Shown one piece after another: positions 34,062 through 46,500 of a stretch of 64,000 bases of DNA. Position 1 is the first letter of the stretch, and every line of letters starts with the position of its first letter. Made by a program: the position numbers and the translations under genes. This stretch comes from Amorphophallus konjac (lineage: Eukaryota; Streptophyta; Magnoliopsida; Alismatales; Araceae), in contig CM040123.1 of assembly GCA_022559845.1 (NCBI GenBank), forward strand, positions 316,925,933 through 316,989,932, written 5' to 3'. A model generated the notes under the pieces. It saw nothing but the letters and a program-made list of their open reading frames with translations. It was not told the DNA's origin and ran no database searches.

Positions 34062-35585
34062 ATGTCTAACACTTGTTTGTCTTCTCCTCCTCCTTCTTTT
34101 AATGGTTCAAATTTCAATGATTGGCTTAGACACTTGAGTTAGTATGTTAAAACCATTGATTCTAAACTTTTGGATTTAGTTAAGCATGACTCATATGGAA
34201 TGCCTAGTGATGAGTCTAAGTGGACTGTGGAGCATGTGAAGAGATACAAAGACAATGCTAAGCTTTTACATATTTTTAGAAGTTCAATTGATCTTCATAA
34301 ATTTCCACTTGTTTCATCATGCAGGACGGCCAAGGAGATATTGAAATGCTTGATCGAGAACTACAAAGGAAAGAAGGAGAGTGAGTGCTTGATGGCTGAC
34401 AATCAAGATATATCAAGCAAGGAAAGCTCCAAGCTAGACTCGGAAGGTGAGGAAGTTTCTTTTGAAGAGCTTATGGAATTGTATGATGAATTAGTTGAAA
34501 AATATAAAAAGGTTAAATATGAAAATAGAACGCTTAAAAAGAAATCTGAACATGCCTTCCATGATATTTCTTCTAGTGATAAATGTTCAGAACTTGAAGA
34601 ACTTAAAAAGGAGAATAGTGCAATGTTGATTCAGATCTCATTACTTGAAGGCAGTTTAAAAAATCTTGAAAAATCCTCTCATGAAAATTCTTCAAGTGAT
34701 AAATGCTTTGAATTTAAATCTGAAAATGAATCTTTATTGATTGATATCAAAAAACATGAAGAAAATATTTCATGTATGAAAGATGAAATTAAAAAACTGA
34801 AGCACTTGAATACAACCGTGTCTGAGAAATTGATTATTTTTGAAAAAAGAAAATCTGTGATTGTTGATGAATCTAAAAGAGTGCATATTTTGTTGCAAGA
34901 AATTGAAAGTTATAAAACCATCAATGCTACACTATATGAACAAGTCAATTCTTGTGAAAATGAGATTGTTTCTTATGAATTGCATATTTCATCACTTGAA
35001 AAGAAAATTCTTGATTTGAATGCTTCATTGTCTAAGTTTGTTAATGGAAAAGAAAATTTGAACAAGATTTTGGGGACCAAGGTGAATTTTCAAAGGGAAG
35101 GTCTTGGGTATGAACCCACCAAAAAGAAAGCCTTTGGTCTAAAGACTCAAACATCTTTTGTGCATGCATCATGTTCCTCAAATATGTCAAATGCTTCTTG
35201 TGTTGAGAAACAAAATTTTAAAGCTCAGGCTCAACCTAGGAACAATAGAATTCATGCTCACAAAAGTCACAAAAACCATGCTCCAAAATCAACAAATGTC
35301 AATTGTTATTATTGTGGAAAGTATGGTCATGTCATGAGTAATTGTTTCACAATGAGAAATGATGATTTGAATGCTTGTAGAGAGCATGCTAAGAAATTCC
35401 ACACTGCACAGAAAAAGAAAGTTGAATGCTTCTACTGTGAAAAATTTGGACACGAAATGCATGATTGTAACATATTGAAAAAGATAACTTGAAAGCATGC
35501 AATAGAAAAAATGATTTCAAAAATTTAAAAAGATATTCAAAAAGTGGAAATGAATTTAAAAATTCCTATGTTCATGCAATATAAA
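34062..35585 (+). pseudogene. Copia J Gag, first part
   Basis: ATG at 34062 (MSNTCLSSPPPSFNGSNF), a TAG at codon 27 (34140), then open to 35492. It has the copia Gag core (ESKWTVEHVKRYKDNAK, HKFPLVSSCRTAKEILKCL), then a long lysine/glutamate-rich region with coiled-coil character, then CCHC knuckles CYYCGKYGHVMSNC (about 35302-35343) and CFYCEKFGHEMHDC (about 35428-35469). A frameshift near 35480 precedes the stop; coding continues in the other phase to about 35580. It resembles copia H gag (62562). The LINE insertion follows. Confidence 0.87.
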
Positions 35586-38500
35586 TGCTTGAATTCTCTC
35601 CATGCCATTCTCTCTCCTCCTGGTCCCCCTCCTCCCGTTCCAACCCCGCGAGCTTCCCTCTCTGCTGCGTGTTGATCCTACCGGGCCTGCTGCCCCTCGG
35701 CGATGGCCGGCGGTGAGGGGGGGGCCCTGTGCCTCCCCCCTCCTCCTATCCTCCTGCCCTCTCGTCGGTGGCCCTCGCCGTCGGTGGTCCTGCTGCGGTC
35801 ATGCAAGTCCTTGCTCGCTCCAGTCTTACTGTGGAAGGTTTGGACATTGGTAGCGTTCGCCCTCCTCTTGATGGTGTTCATGGCCTAGCCCCTGCTGTCA
35901 GTCCGCTGGATGCCTTGGCCCCGGGTGCCTTTACTTCCGGCGGTCCCGCTGCTATGCTTCCCGCCGGTGAGCTCTGCGGTTCCCTCCCAGCCATTCTCTC
36001 TCCCAGTTGCCACGTCTTTGCTCCCCTTCACACGCCAACTCTAGAGACTTCATCTCATCCGTTGATCGCTTATCCCTCTCCTATGCCATCTCTGTTGCCA
36101 AGCCACGATATTTCCCCTTCGGACACGACCCCTGCCGCATCCCAATCCCCATTGTCCATTCCTTCTCTTTTTTCATCGCTTGCACCTCCCACTTCCCACG
36201 TGTCTACCGAAACTCACCTCCTTCCGTTGACCGTTGACCCTTTGGATGGGATAGCATGGAAATACGATCCCCTGTTTTCCCTCCCGCCCATCTCCTCGCC
36301 GTTTGCAGGTGTTCCGTCGGCGACCGGCGGTCCGCCGGTGGCCCCCCCTGTGGCTGCGGTGCCTCCTCCCCCTCCTATCTTCGGTCCTCGACCCCTAGCC
36401 CCGTCGTATGTCACCCATGCTAGGGTTCCACCTCCGCAGGTGAGCATCACGCCTCTAGTGGCCTCCCACCCTTCGGTCGGTGCTGCCGTGTTGGCTCCTT
36501 CGCCTCCGTCTGGTGGTCCCTTGTCAGCGCTTTCGCCCCCTGCTGCTCTCCCGAAGGTGGGCGGTGGTCGGCTCCTTGCGTCTTCTACACTGGCTTGGCC
36601 GGCGGGGCTTGCCTCTTCTGGCGGTGGTGTGGGGGGCCCTCCTCTTGTGTCCCTCAATTCTGCCGTCGCCCCCTCCTTTTCGCAGGTGGTGCTTAGCTCC
36701 TTCACGCCGCCGGTTCTGCCTCTGTCTGTCCACTCTCTGGCGACGACCGACTCCAGCGAGCCTGCTGTTTTCTTCTCTTCGGAAGAAGTACAGCTGACCT
36801 GCAGACCGCTTGCCTTTGCCGTCATTGCCAGAACTCCCAAAGGCCGGCCTCCCTTCGATGACATCCGAGCTCACCTAGCCCAGCGTTTTCAGTTTAAGCA
36901 AGATTTCTTGCTCTGTGCCTTGGACCGTCGACACCTTCTCCTCCGCTTCTCCAACCGGGAAGACTTCTTGCAGGTGCTTCTTAAAGAGTCTTTGCTGGTT
37001 CATGGCCGCCCCTTCTGGTTCTTCTAGTGGTCCCTTGACTTCTCGCTGGAGCATGATTCACCGGTTGTTCCTGTTTGGATTGAGCTCCCAGCCCTCCCCG
37101 TCAACTTTTACCACGATGCATCCATCCTCTCCATCGCTGGGAGCATCGGGCCGACCCTCAAGATTGATCGTAACACACTTTGCATCACTCGTGCCCATGC
37201 AGCGAGGGTCCGTGTCCTGCTTGACGTCTCCAAGAAATTCCCCAATCATGTGTGGGTTGGCATTGGCGCTGGTGGTTACTGGCAGCCGGTGGTCATCTCG
37301 GACCCCCCTCTCTTCTGCCATGCCTATCGACGCCTCGGGCACCTTGTGGGGGACTGTAAGCAGAAGCATCCTACTCCTTTGCCTAAGGTGCATGCCATCC
37401 CGGTCTCTAGAGGACGGACCTGCCCTCCTGCCCCCTCTGTGACTCCGGGTCCCGTTTGGCGCCCCACGGTAGCCACTGGCAGCGTCCCTGTGCCGGCCAG
37501 CAAGCCTCCTGCTAGGCCGTCTGCGGGTGCACCGCCCAAGCTTGCTCGTCGTTCTGCTCAGGCGCCTCTTGGGGATCAATCGCCAGCGGGTCAGCTAGCC
37601 TCTACCACGCACGCTACCCTGGATCCACCTCTGCCTACTGTTTCCACGCTCTCGCTCACTGGTCAGGAGGCCCCTGCCTCCACCTTCAGTGATGCTGACC
37701 GTGGACCCCTTGGGCGTTGACGGAGCCCTCCCTGTTGCTGCCGTTGCTCTACGGGACGTCTCCACCTGCCAGGGGGTCGACCCTCTCCTCCCACATGTCG
37801 ACACTTTGATGGGCTCTTCTGGGCTCTGCATGGTTCTGCCTCAAGCTGCACCTACGGGGAGCAGAGGAGGCAGTGCCTCGCAGGTCTCCCTGGCTGTCGC
37901 ACCTCCGGGCATCGCTGCACTTACGGGCTCTGCAGCAGGCTATCTCCAGCCGATCTTGTGCTCCTTGCCCCTTGTTCTACATTCGTCAGATTCTCCACCG
38001 TTGCTTGCAACGGAACGCCTCGCGGGTTTGCTGGGGTCTGGTCCTGTCGATTCATCGAGGCCATCAACTGTTCACCTTCAGGCTCTCGCGGTTGCTGCCC
38101 ACGAGTCCCCCGCCTCGGCACTCCCCGTTGCGGTGCCCTTCGCCCAGGCTCAGGCGTTCACTCAGATGGAGTCACTCCCTCGTCTGCTCCTCTCCAGGCG
38201 GTTGTGCTCGGCCACTCAGCGCCTTCGGAAGCTGCTCCAGGCCATCTTTCCCTTGGCCAGCTCCCTGTCGAGGTGGCCCCCTTGCCTGCTGCTGTGCCGG
38301 TTCCTGATCGGACCCCCACACCTGAGGTGCTTCCCCCCTGGGTTCGGGAGGGTGTGCCACCGCCGTGTCCAGCTTCGTCCGAGCCTGCAACCATGTCCTC
38401 ATGTGCCCGGGTGGCGGGTCGAGCTGCTACTGCTTCGATGGTCCTCGAGCTCAGGCCCCTGATGCTCTTCCGTTGCCTCCTGCTGGTCTCAATGCCTCTA

Positions 38501-39418
38501 CTGAGGCTTGGTGTCCAGGACAATAGCCCTCCACCTTGGCGGGTGGAGCTGCTGGTCCGGTGCCACCTTCCTCTACTCCTACTTCAGCCCCCCGGCTCTC
38601 CTTTGCTCAAGCTCTGAAGAAGAAAATCAACCGGGATCCGCCCGGTCCACTTGTGGTCTCTACTCCACCATCTGCTCCTTTGCGGACAGCGAGCCTTGGT
38701 TCTGGTATCAAGTTACCTTAGCTTCAGGTTCTATCTTTTCCCAGGCTTGAGCCGGCGTCGGGCTTCACTGACTTTGCGGCGGCTCATGCGGCCTTCGTGG
38801 GCAACCCTGTACTGGACCGTTCGCGGATGGGCTTGAGGTTGGAGCACGACGCCCCACGGCGTTCCTACCGGCGCTCCAACTCCACTTCCTCTTCACGTGA
38901 TCGGCAATGTGTTTTCGAGGACGCTCCTCCTGCTCCCCGTCGCCCACTTCGTCTCTAGTCGGCTTCTGCGGCACTCCTCCAGCCGGTCCACTCCTCCCTC
39001 TCTGAGGAGCACGATCCTGATGGTTCGGACCGTGACCCTCTTGGTTCGCCAGGTTCCCCGGTCCGTCTGTGTGGAATCCGTTCGGTGTTCTCGTCCGACT
39101 CTGAAGGGGTCTTCGATGAAGATTCCTATTTGTAGGGGCTATGTTTCTTCTATGGGTTCTTGGGCCTTTGTTTCTGCCCTCGCCTGGTTCTTTTCGGCTT
39201 TTTTCACTTTCTTGGGCCTTTGGCCTTGTACCCTTCTTGCCCCTTTTCGGGCCTCCCCCTTTCCCCCCTCTTGTTCCCCTCTTCTTTTTCTGCTTTCCTT
39301 AATGAAAACACTTGCCTGGCGGTTGGGGTAGTGTGTTCATCTTCTTCCGCAATGAAGGGATGAACCCCCTCCCCTTTCTACCACCTTGCAAGGATTGACT
39401 TGAGTTAAAAAAAAGATC
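35586..39418 (+). mobile_element. LINE-derived element with ORF1 only
   Basis: GC-rich sequence, sharply different from the AT-rich copia gag on both sides, which it interrupts between zinc knuckles. It contains a LINE-type ORF1 and ends in an A8 run at about 39407-39414. No endonuclease or reverse transcriptase ORF is present, although a 3' untranslated region follows the ORF1 end directly. A possible 7-bp target duplication ATATAAA flanks it (35579-35585, 39419-39425); it is short and AT-rich, so weak evidence. Confidence 0.75.
35729..39135 (+). pseudogene. LINE ORF1-like protein (DUF4283 and CCHC)
   Basis: A proline-rich N-terminus, then a DUF4283-like block (FAVIARTPKGRPPFDDIRAH, LLRFSNREDFLQVL, VPVWIELPALP) at about 36820-37240. 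It is followed by a knuckle-like CHAYRRLGHLVGDC (about 37317-37358), matching plant LINE ORF1 nucleic-acid-binding proteins. One TAG at 37025 interrupts an otherwise continuous frame from 35729 to 37720. Further coding-like segments continue to SDSEGVFDEDSYL and a stop near 39135, with several phase changes. ORF1 would coat LINE RNA. Confidence 0.75.
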
Positions 39419-39425
39419 ATATAAA

Positions 39426-39773
39426 AGAGTTCCTCCATTGCATTGTTACAACTGTGGCAAATATAGTTATTTGATGAAAACTTGCTTTCAAAAGAAAAAT
39501 GACAACCATCATGCCATGAAGAAGAAAAACTTTCATGCCTATAATGGCAACACCTTTGTTAAATCACAGAAACCCAATGCTTATGCATATAAGAAAACTG
39601 TGAAATCTTTTGGTTGTTGTCATTATTGTGGTAAGTTTGGGCATACTATGCATGATTGCTCTTTAATGTATTTTGATGATATACATGTCCAAAAATTATG
39701 GAAGGCACCCATTAGAGGTGCAACTAACCATTCGGGACCCAAGAAGACTTGGGTACCCAAAATATCCAAATGA
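39426..39773 (+). pseudogene. Copia J Gag, C-terminal part
   Basis: Gag resumes after the LINE with knuckles CYNCGKYSYLMKTC (histidine replaced by tyrosine) and CHYCGKFGHTMHDC. It ends GPKKTWVPKISK and a stop. In autonomous copia elements this sequence leads into protease (a DSG motif); here nothing like that follows. Confidence 0.85.
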
Positions 39774-40500
39774 GAACTTTTGGTGCAGGATTGCCTTGAG
39801 TCCAAATGAAAGTTTTGGAAAATAATGGTTGCTCAAGGCACATGCTTTTAAAAATAAATTTCTGAATTATCTTTAAAATTTTTAATTTATTTTATTTAAA
39901 TTTCCATCCATGTAAATCAAGAAAAATCTATTTTTCTTATGAGTTTATATTGCATCTATTTGATCATCATTTGCATGACTATATGGTATATGAAATGGTG
40001 ATTTGAGGAAGGACATGTTATTCTTATCTGAAATCTATCACCATGCATGAGAATGTGTCTCCGCCTAGTACCATGAGTCAATTGTTCATTCAAGTCTTAG
40101 GATGCATCATTTTTAGAAAATGTCATTTGTCAAATTCATGCACCTAGAAAGGGGGAGTTTATTTTTGAATGAATGATTTTGAATTGTGAATCTAACTCAT
40201 CTTTGTGAAAATGCATCTCATGCCAATTGCTATATCTGAATTGATCATGAATTGTTATGTGATTTTTGGATCAACCATTGTGCCTAACAACTTGATAGAA
40301 AATCTCTGAAATCTCTGCAGTAGCTTATGGCACTTAGTGACGTTGTTCTTATGATAGGTATTACTTCTACATACCTGAACTGATTGTTCCTCCATTCTAC
40401 TATGATGAATATATCCAAATCTATCTTTGAACAATTCTTGATTGGAACTGTATGTTTGATAGCACATTTGAACTTAACTGCATATCTGGTATATCAAATG
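39774..40500 (+). other. Non-coding 3' region of copia J
   Basis: AT-rich DNA full of stops in all frames, with no protease, integrase or RT similarity. A purine run AGAAAGGGGGAG at about 40146-40157 resembles the polypurine motifs near the 3' end of copia internal regions. This suggests J goes from gag straight to its 3' region. It is cut at 40500 by LTR I. Confidence 0.5.
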
Positions 40501-40574
40501 TGTTGGAACCCTGGTTTTGATAATGACATTCTATGAATCATGATTAAGACTGAATGCATATATATCTCAATCAA

Positions 40575-41475
40575 AACTCATCTGTGTTAGTCAGCACCAA
40601 GGTCGATGCACGTTTATGTTTATGCATACATATAGGTCGGTGCACGCCTCTGAAGAAATGCACACAAGGTCGGTGCAGTCTTTATGAATACATATGTAGT
40701 CGGTGCATATTTTACCTTAAGTATATTAAGGTCAGTGTACGCCTCTGAAGTAATGCACACAAGGCCGGTGCATTTTTGTTTGTAGAATGCATATGTAGTC
40801 GGTGCACGGTTTTGCCTTACACATATAAAGATCGGTGCATATGCATACATATGGAAGAATAAGGTCGGTACACGTTTGTGTACTCTCCTAATAAGGTCGG
40901 TGGAATCTTCGCTTCTCTACACATATAGTCAGTGCACATCCTGCATGATTTTGCCTCGAGCATGTAGAAGTCAGTGCATACTCTGCATTGGGTAGAACAA
41001 GTCGGTGATTCTCTGCCTTGTGCAAAATAGGTCCGTGCATGTTTTACCTTAAGCGTATAATGGTTAGTGTGACTTCTGCAACAAGCTTATATAGGTCAGT
41101 GCATTTTTGTTGCTACACACATGCTAAGGGTCGGTGCACATTTGTGTCTCATGCATACAAAAGTCGGTGCACTCCTGATAACTGAATGCATAGTCGGTGT
41201 ATATCTATGTATAAACGCATAGAAGGTCGATGCACGTTTTACCATACGCATTCAGAAGTCAGTGCACGTTTTGCATCTTTCATATTAGGGTCGGTGCATG
41301 TTTCATCTTACGCATGAAAGGGTCGGTGCACATCTTTACCTTATGCATATAAAGGCCAGTGAACGTCTCTCTAATGCATGTAAAATGTCTGTGCATTCAA
41401 GTCTATGCATGTCTCTAGTCGGTGCATAATTCGTCTCATTCATATAATCAGCCTGTGCATATGGATGTCCTTATG
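40575..41475 (+). repeat. Array of GGTCGGTGCA motifs
   Basis: About 25 occurrences of GGTCGGTGCA or one-to-two-base variants, spaced roughly 25-45 bp, with variable A/T-rich spacers often containing ATGCATA. It lies in the U3 part of LTR I. It is not a simple tandem repeat: the core is kept and the spacers vary. Confidence 0.85.
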
Positions 41476-42021
41476 AACTCCTCCAGCTCACAAAGTGTTC
41501 GACTAAATGCCTCTATTTTGATTGGCAGGCTCAAGTCAATGCGGACCCAATCTTAACTTACCAGCACGTGACCCAAGGCTAGTCTGGACTAGAGACTTAG
41601 CCACGTGGAAAGCACTTCTTCAGATCGAACACGTGGACTTCAATCAGCGAACTCTTGCCGGAGTTCTTGGGTGGGAAACATGTGTTCCACGTGCCCAATC
41701 TTTCACAGCATATATATTGAGGCCAGATTCCTCAGATCGAGATAAGAAAAGTACAAGAAAAGGGGGGATCTGAGAAGCTATTCCAAGAGAGGAAGAAGAG
41801 TGAACAAGAAGGAAAGAGAGTGAGAGTCTGCTCCGAAAAGAAAGCAGAGTACCGTCAAGAAGAAGAAGATATGAAGATTTATTCCAATGTGACATTTTGG
41901 ATCAGATCCAAGGCACATCGCTCCTATGTAAGCATTTCGATTTATTTTTACTGTCGATTTTCTGATGCTGAATCTTTTGGTTTTCCGTTTTCATTTTTCA
42001 TACTTCCTGTAAGCTGTGTAT

Positions 42022-42150
42022 CAGCGGTGGCTAAGCTGTAAGGCCCAGCGGATCAAGCTGTTAGGCAGCGGTGGCTAAGCTGTAATGCCCAGCGGATCAA
42101 GCTGTTAGGCAGCGGTCAAGCAAGCTGTGAGGCTCAGCTGTTATTGGCAA
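42022..42150 (+). repeat. 44-bp tandem repeat in LTR I
   Basis: Two full copies (42022 and 42066) and a partial third of a unit starting CAGCGGTGGCTAAGCTGTAA. Confidence 0.9.
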
Positions 42151-42582
42151 ACAGTGAGGCCCAGCCGTTCAAGCTGTCTGGCAGTGGAATCCACAGTCTG
42201 GTTGGAGTGTGGGGTGGATGTAGGTCCTGAGGACTGAACCACCTAAAAAGTTTTTGTGCACTGTGGTTTGCTTGCTGAATCGTCAACCGTTAGATGTATG
42301 CTAGGCTCGCTTCTATCTACGGTTCTATCTGAGAGGATTTTGTGTACAGGCATGTTTGATTGGGTTTTGTCAATGGCATAGACTTACTTGGGAGTCTGCA
42401 TTTTGCAGTTCTTCTGTTTGATCTAGTGCTTCATTGGCTCTCATATTCAGCAGAGCTTAATTGACTTTAATTCCGCATAAGTTTAAAGTCTCCAGTTTAA
42501 GATTTAAACTGATCAAGTTTTTAGAAGGGGATTCATTCACCCCCCCCCTTTGAATCCTTGTTGCACCATTGTCATCCTAACA

Positions 42583-42802
42583 CTTGGTATCAGAGCAGGA
42601 ATCTGCAACAGAAGGTCCAACGACCTACAGATTAGATCATGTCTCATATTTGGTGCAATCTACTTTCATCTCGTTCATTACTGTCTTCGATCTGATTTAT
42701 ATTTGTTTGCAATGGCTGAAATTCCTTAGTTTACTAGTTTTGAGTTTTATGGTTGTGGACATACAAAATTGTACGCCCATGTGTCCCACCGAGCCCTCGC
42801 AT
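42583..42802 (+). other. Start of copia I internal region, with primer-binding site
   Basis: TGGTATCAGAGC at 42585-42596 marks the primer-binding site. The next 200 bp are leader or early gag without a usable frame. The element is cut at 42803 by the putative LTR F. Confidence 0.75.
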
Positions 42803-43029
42803 TGATGTGAGAGTCGAAGAGAGAAGACCCGGGAAGACTGGCTGTCCAGGGCCCCGGAGGATATTACCGTCCGGTGAATCCTTACATTTGCACGGGCGCA
42901 TTAAATGACAAATAAAATACAGGATACCCTCCTGAACTTATACACTGCTATGGACCCACCCTCGAGTCCCTAATGGTGAAGAAATATCCCAAAAAGTACA
43001 CAATCGTAAGTTCCTAGGGCAAAAGGCAA

Positions 43030-43430
43030 AGCCCCCTTCCAAACGACACACTCTGTGCCCTTTCAGTGGCACACTGCTTGGAAAGCCCCAGCGGCACACC
43101 CTTCAGCGCCTTCCAGCGGCACACCCCTTTGTGCCCATTCCAGCGGCACACTCTTGTGCCCTCCAACGGCACACCAAATGTGCTCTCCAGCGGCACACCT
43201 TCGGGGGCCCCAGCGGCACACCCGTCAAGAGCCTTCCAACGGCACAATACCCGTTGCCCTCCAGCGGCACACTCCAAGGCCCATTCAGCGGCACACTTCA
43301 AACTAGCCCTCAAGCGGCACAGTTCTTTGCCCCTTCAATGGCACAGCGCCTTGGCCCCTCCCAGCGGCATAGCGTTGAATCCTCCAGAACGGCACAAGCC
43401 GGCAGAATGCACATTGGTCACTGGGAGAGC
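43030..43430 (+). repeat. GCGGCACAC motif array in LTR F
   Basis: More than a dozen copies of (C/A)GCGGCACA at 20-35 bp spacing. Looser CCGGCACAC copies recur at about 44270-44420, 44880-45423 and 54115-54265. Open frames through the array are by-products of the repeat. Confidence 0.85.
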
Positions 43431-43587
43431 CCCTTGGCGCGCAGCGTGGCCACCTCAACGCCAGCTAGTCCCCTACCTTGGTGTCACCCTCCGGTTGGTC
43501 AAAGAAGATCCCCACCTGACGAAGATGAGACTCGGGTCAACCTCGGATGGCAGCACCATCATGAGGTTCCCCCGTCAATGGCACACC

Positions 43588-43595
43588 TATAAAAG
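43588..43595 (+). promoter_or_regulatory. Putative TATA box of LTR F
   Basis: TATAAAAG followed by CCCC and an A/GA-rich leader. It gives the plus orientation of LTR F. Confidence 0.5.
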
Positions 43596-46500
43596 CCCCT
43601 CACAGTGGAGAAAAGAAAAAAAGATGCGAAAACAGATACAAAGACAGCAACACACGAGAAGAAGAAGAAGAGAAGAAGAAGGTAGAGGAGAGCCCAGAGA
43701 GAAAGAGAGAATGTGCTGTGTGTAATGGAGGGGGAAGGATTACAGTGAAGGGAATGATCACCCTTCCTCGTTCGAACCCTCTCCCTAACTATTTTCTTTC
43801 TTTTCTCTTCCTCGTTTCTCTCCCCCGTTCGTTTGGATGTACTGTATCATGTTTGGCCTTCGGGCCACGATCTTTGTCATTTTGAGTTCGTCATGAATGA
43901 AACATCTTTGGTTTTACCTTCTCTTGTTGTATTTGTTGTTTTCTTCTCACCGTTGGTCTGTGGTTTTGCATCCGTCCTCAGTCTTCCAACTCCCTGCTCT
44001 ATCTCACTTCCCACGGCATTGGTCCACCTGATTGATAGGTTTTGTTCCTGGCTTGATAGGTTAGGGCTGGCCTCCTCCCTCTCCAATGGCTTTCCTTAGC
44101 ATAACAACCCTTGATTTTTGCTATACAGCTCTGTTGGAGCCCACTATCCTTTTTTCAAACACATAGGATTCACCCAATGCCCCGAGCATCCCCCTTGCCT
44201 TCTGTTCAAAGCTAGTGGTAGACCCACACTCACTCAGGCCTCCTACTTGGTACACACCTTTGGTGTATTCCCTGGGCGGCACATTCCCCATCCGGCACAC
44301 TCCCAGATTGTGCCTTGCCGACACACCCTAGCCACTACTTGCCCGGCACACTTTGGCCATTTCCTATCTGACACACTCTTGACAAGCCTGGCCCGACACA
44401 CTCCAGTCATGGCTTGCCCGGTGCACCCATAGCTTATGTCAGCCTAAGTGGTCTCTCATTCGGTGTTTTCTCCGAGTTTTTCAAAGTTTCCTCAAAGGTG
44501 GCTGCCTCAGCACACACCTCAAATTGTTGGGTCATGCCACTCCTTGTGGGCGTGTTCCCTTTTCACTCCCTTACCATCTGGGTTAAGGGGAGATGCTGCC
44601 AAATTTTTCTCAGAAATAACAACATGTTAAAAGATAAAAGGAAGCAACAAACAAATGAAATAAGTAACAATAAAACATTTCAATCAAGACAAAGGAGCCA
44701 CGCAAGACTCAAAGAGCTAGACTACTGGGCATGGCCTTGTACTTAATCACATAATAGCGGAATGGAAATTGGTTGCTTAAAGTCCTCCATCTAAATTTCA
44801 TGAACAAGTGGGACCCTCCTCTCAGGCCTTACTCTACTCATGTGAGCTTTACCCTAGCTACATTGGTCCCTTTGACCCACTCTTCGTCCGGCGCACCTTG
44901 CCTTCATCCTGGCAGGCACACACCCATGTCCTTGCCTGGCACACCCTGTTCAGCCTAGCCCGGCACACTCGTGCCCCTTCTTCTCTCTCCGGCACACTCT
45001 CTGTGCCTTCACCCGGCACAACCCTATCCCCCTTTCCGGTGCACTCTCACCTTCTCTCAATGGTGCACCATCCAACAACATTGCCTCTCATACATCTCTC
45101 AACCTCCTCAGACTTTGGCCAACATGCACTGACCTTGGCCCCTCTTGCATAGACATTGCACTGACCTGCTTCCAGCCTTGGCAGGCTTGCACCGACCCAG
45201 GCCTGGTTTGCACCGACCATGTTTAGCTTCCACTCGGTGCACTTGATCACCTCTCTATCCTATACACTCTCATCCCCCAGCGGTATACCCCATCCGGCAC
45301 ACTTTTCATTCCTCCAGCCGGTACATTACTAATCGTCCTGCCCGGCACACTCTGCCTAACCTCCATCCGGTACACCCATGGCCTGGCCAGCGGTACACCT
45401 CCCCAGCCATCCTAGCCCGGCACTGATGTGGGACAGACATGTGACCTGGGACTCTAGCTCGTGATCGTCCCTATGCGAGGGAAACGCTGGACCGTGCGCG
45501 GTTGAGAAACTGGCAGTGAGTCTCGGGTATCGGCCTTTCCGCGTTAACTCGGATCGAGTCACGGGATGGTACACTCAATCTCGCTCTCTCGCAGCGGTGA
45601 TGATAGAATAACAAGCTAGAAACCTATCACATGCAGCGGCATATACGAAGTAATATGAGTAAAGCAATGCCTACGAGGAGGGCAGCGAGTTTACCTCCAC
45701 GTGCCGGGCGTGGGGAAGACGTTCCCAGCCAGTTACGGTAACTCCCGGTAACAACAGTAAAAAGTTAATTACAACCGTGAATTTTATTGCCCACTCCACG
45801 CAGGGAGGTAAAGGGCTACAAGTGGGGCTCGGGAGGACCGACCCTGGGTTGACGGGCATCAATCTGGAGGTGCGTACGGCACGAACTCGGCCTGCTGGTC
45901 CGACTCGGCACTATTCCAACTCGGTGCTGCGCCAACTCGGTTGCTGACGCACTGGCATCTTGGCTGGGACGATGGCGGGATGTCCCTGATCGACTCTCTG
46001 AAGGGGCGGTCGCTGAAGTTGACCTTTGATATTTATTACTGAATTTTCTCTCGGACTGAGTTATGCTGGCTGAATTCGGATCTGCTCGGCACACCTTCAC
46101 GAAAAGAATTTCTACGACCAGATCCGATGTCAGATTGATGCACAAGAGGTACCGATGGATAGAGGACTCAGTGGTGAGGACACACGGCGCTATCCTCGAC
46201 GGAGCACCCGGCACACCGCTACTTCCTTGTGGCTCGGCGATGGCGGCATCTTCTAGCTATCTTCTCTGCTTGCTCAGGCCATGTGGGCCTTGGATTAGTC
46301 CCTGCGTGGACATGTTATCTAGTTTTATTGCTATCAGACTATGTGTAGGGATAATGGGTCCTTTTTTTTCTTTTACTATTGGGCTTGGCCTTGGCCCATA
46401 GTGTTTGGATTAGGGTTAGGGTTTGGGGCGCATTCCCCCTTCCCCATCCAAGGTGGCTGCGCCACCTTCCCCACCTTGCCTCCTCTTCTTTCCTTTTTGG

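Larger units (their letters stand above)
40501..42582 (+). repeat. 5' LTR of copia element I
   Basis: 2082 bp, TGTTGGAACCC to CATCCTAACA, followed directly by a primer-binding site. It is unrelated to LTR J/H beyond the ends. It contains a motif array (40575-41475), a possible TATATATTG TATA box at about 41708 and a 44-bp repeat (42022-42150). The 3' LTR is not in the window, so no target duplication can be tested; the left flank is AAATG. Confidence 0.85.

Noticed and set aside
37689..38617. Separate genes in the GC-rich LINE segment
   Set aside because: They are parts of the decayed ORF1 in shifted phases; no independent start or domain.
40575..41475. CRISPR-like array of short repeats and spacers
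   Set aside because: Repeat cores are only about 10 bp and degenerate, spacers are A/T-rich and related, and it lies in a plant LTR.
42803..42816. LTR F as a minus-strand LTR of the A family because it starts TGATGTG
   Set aside because: The family blocks and stem-loop pair are absent, the TATA box is on the plus strand, and a plus-strand Tat-like ORF follows.
43055..43725. Frames through the GGCACAC array as repetitive proteins
   Set aside because: Three frames are open at once because the repeat lacks stops; no start context or conservation.
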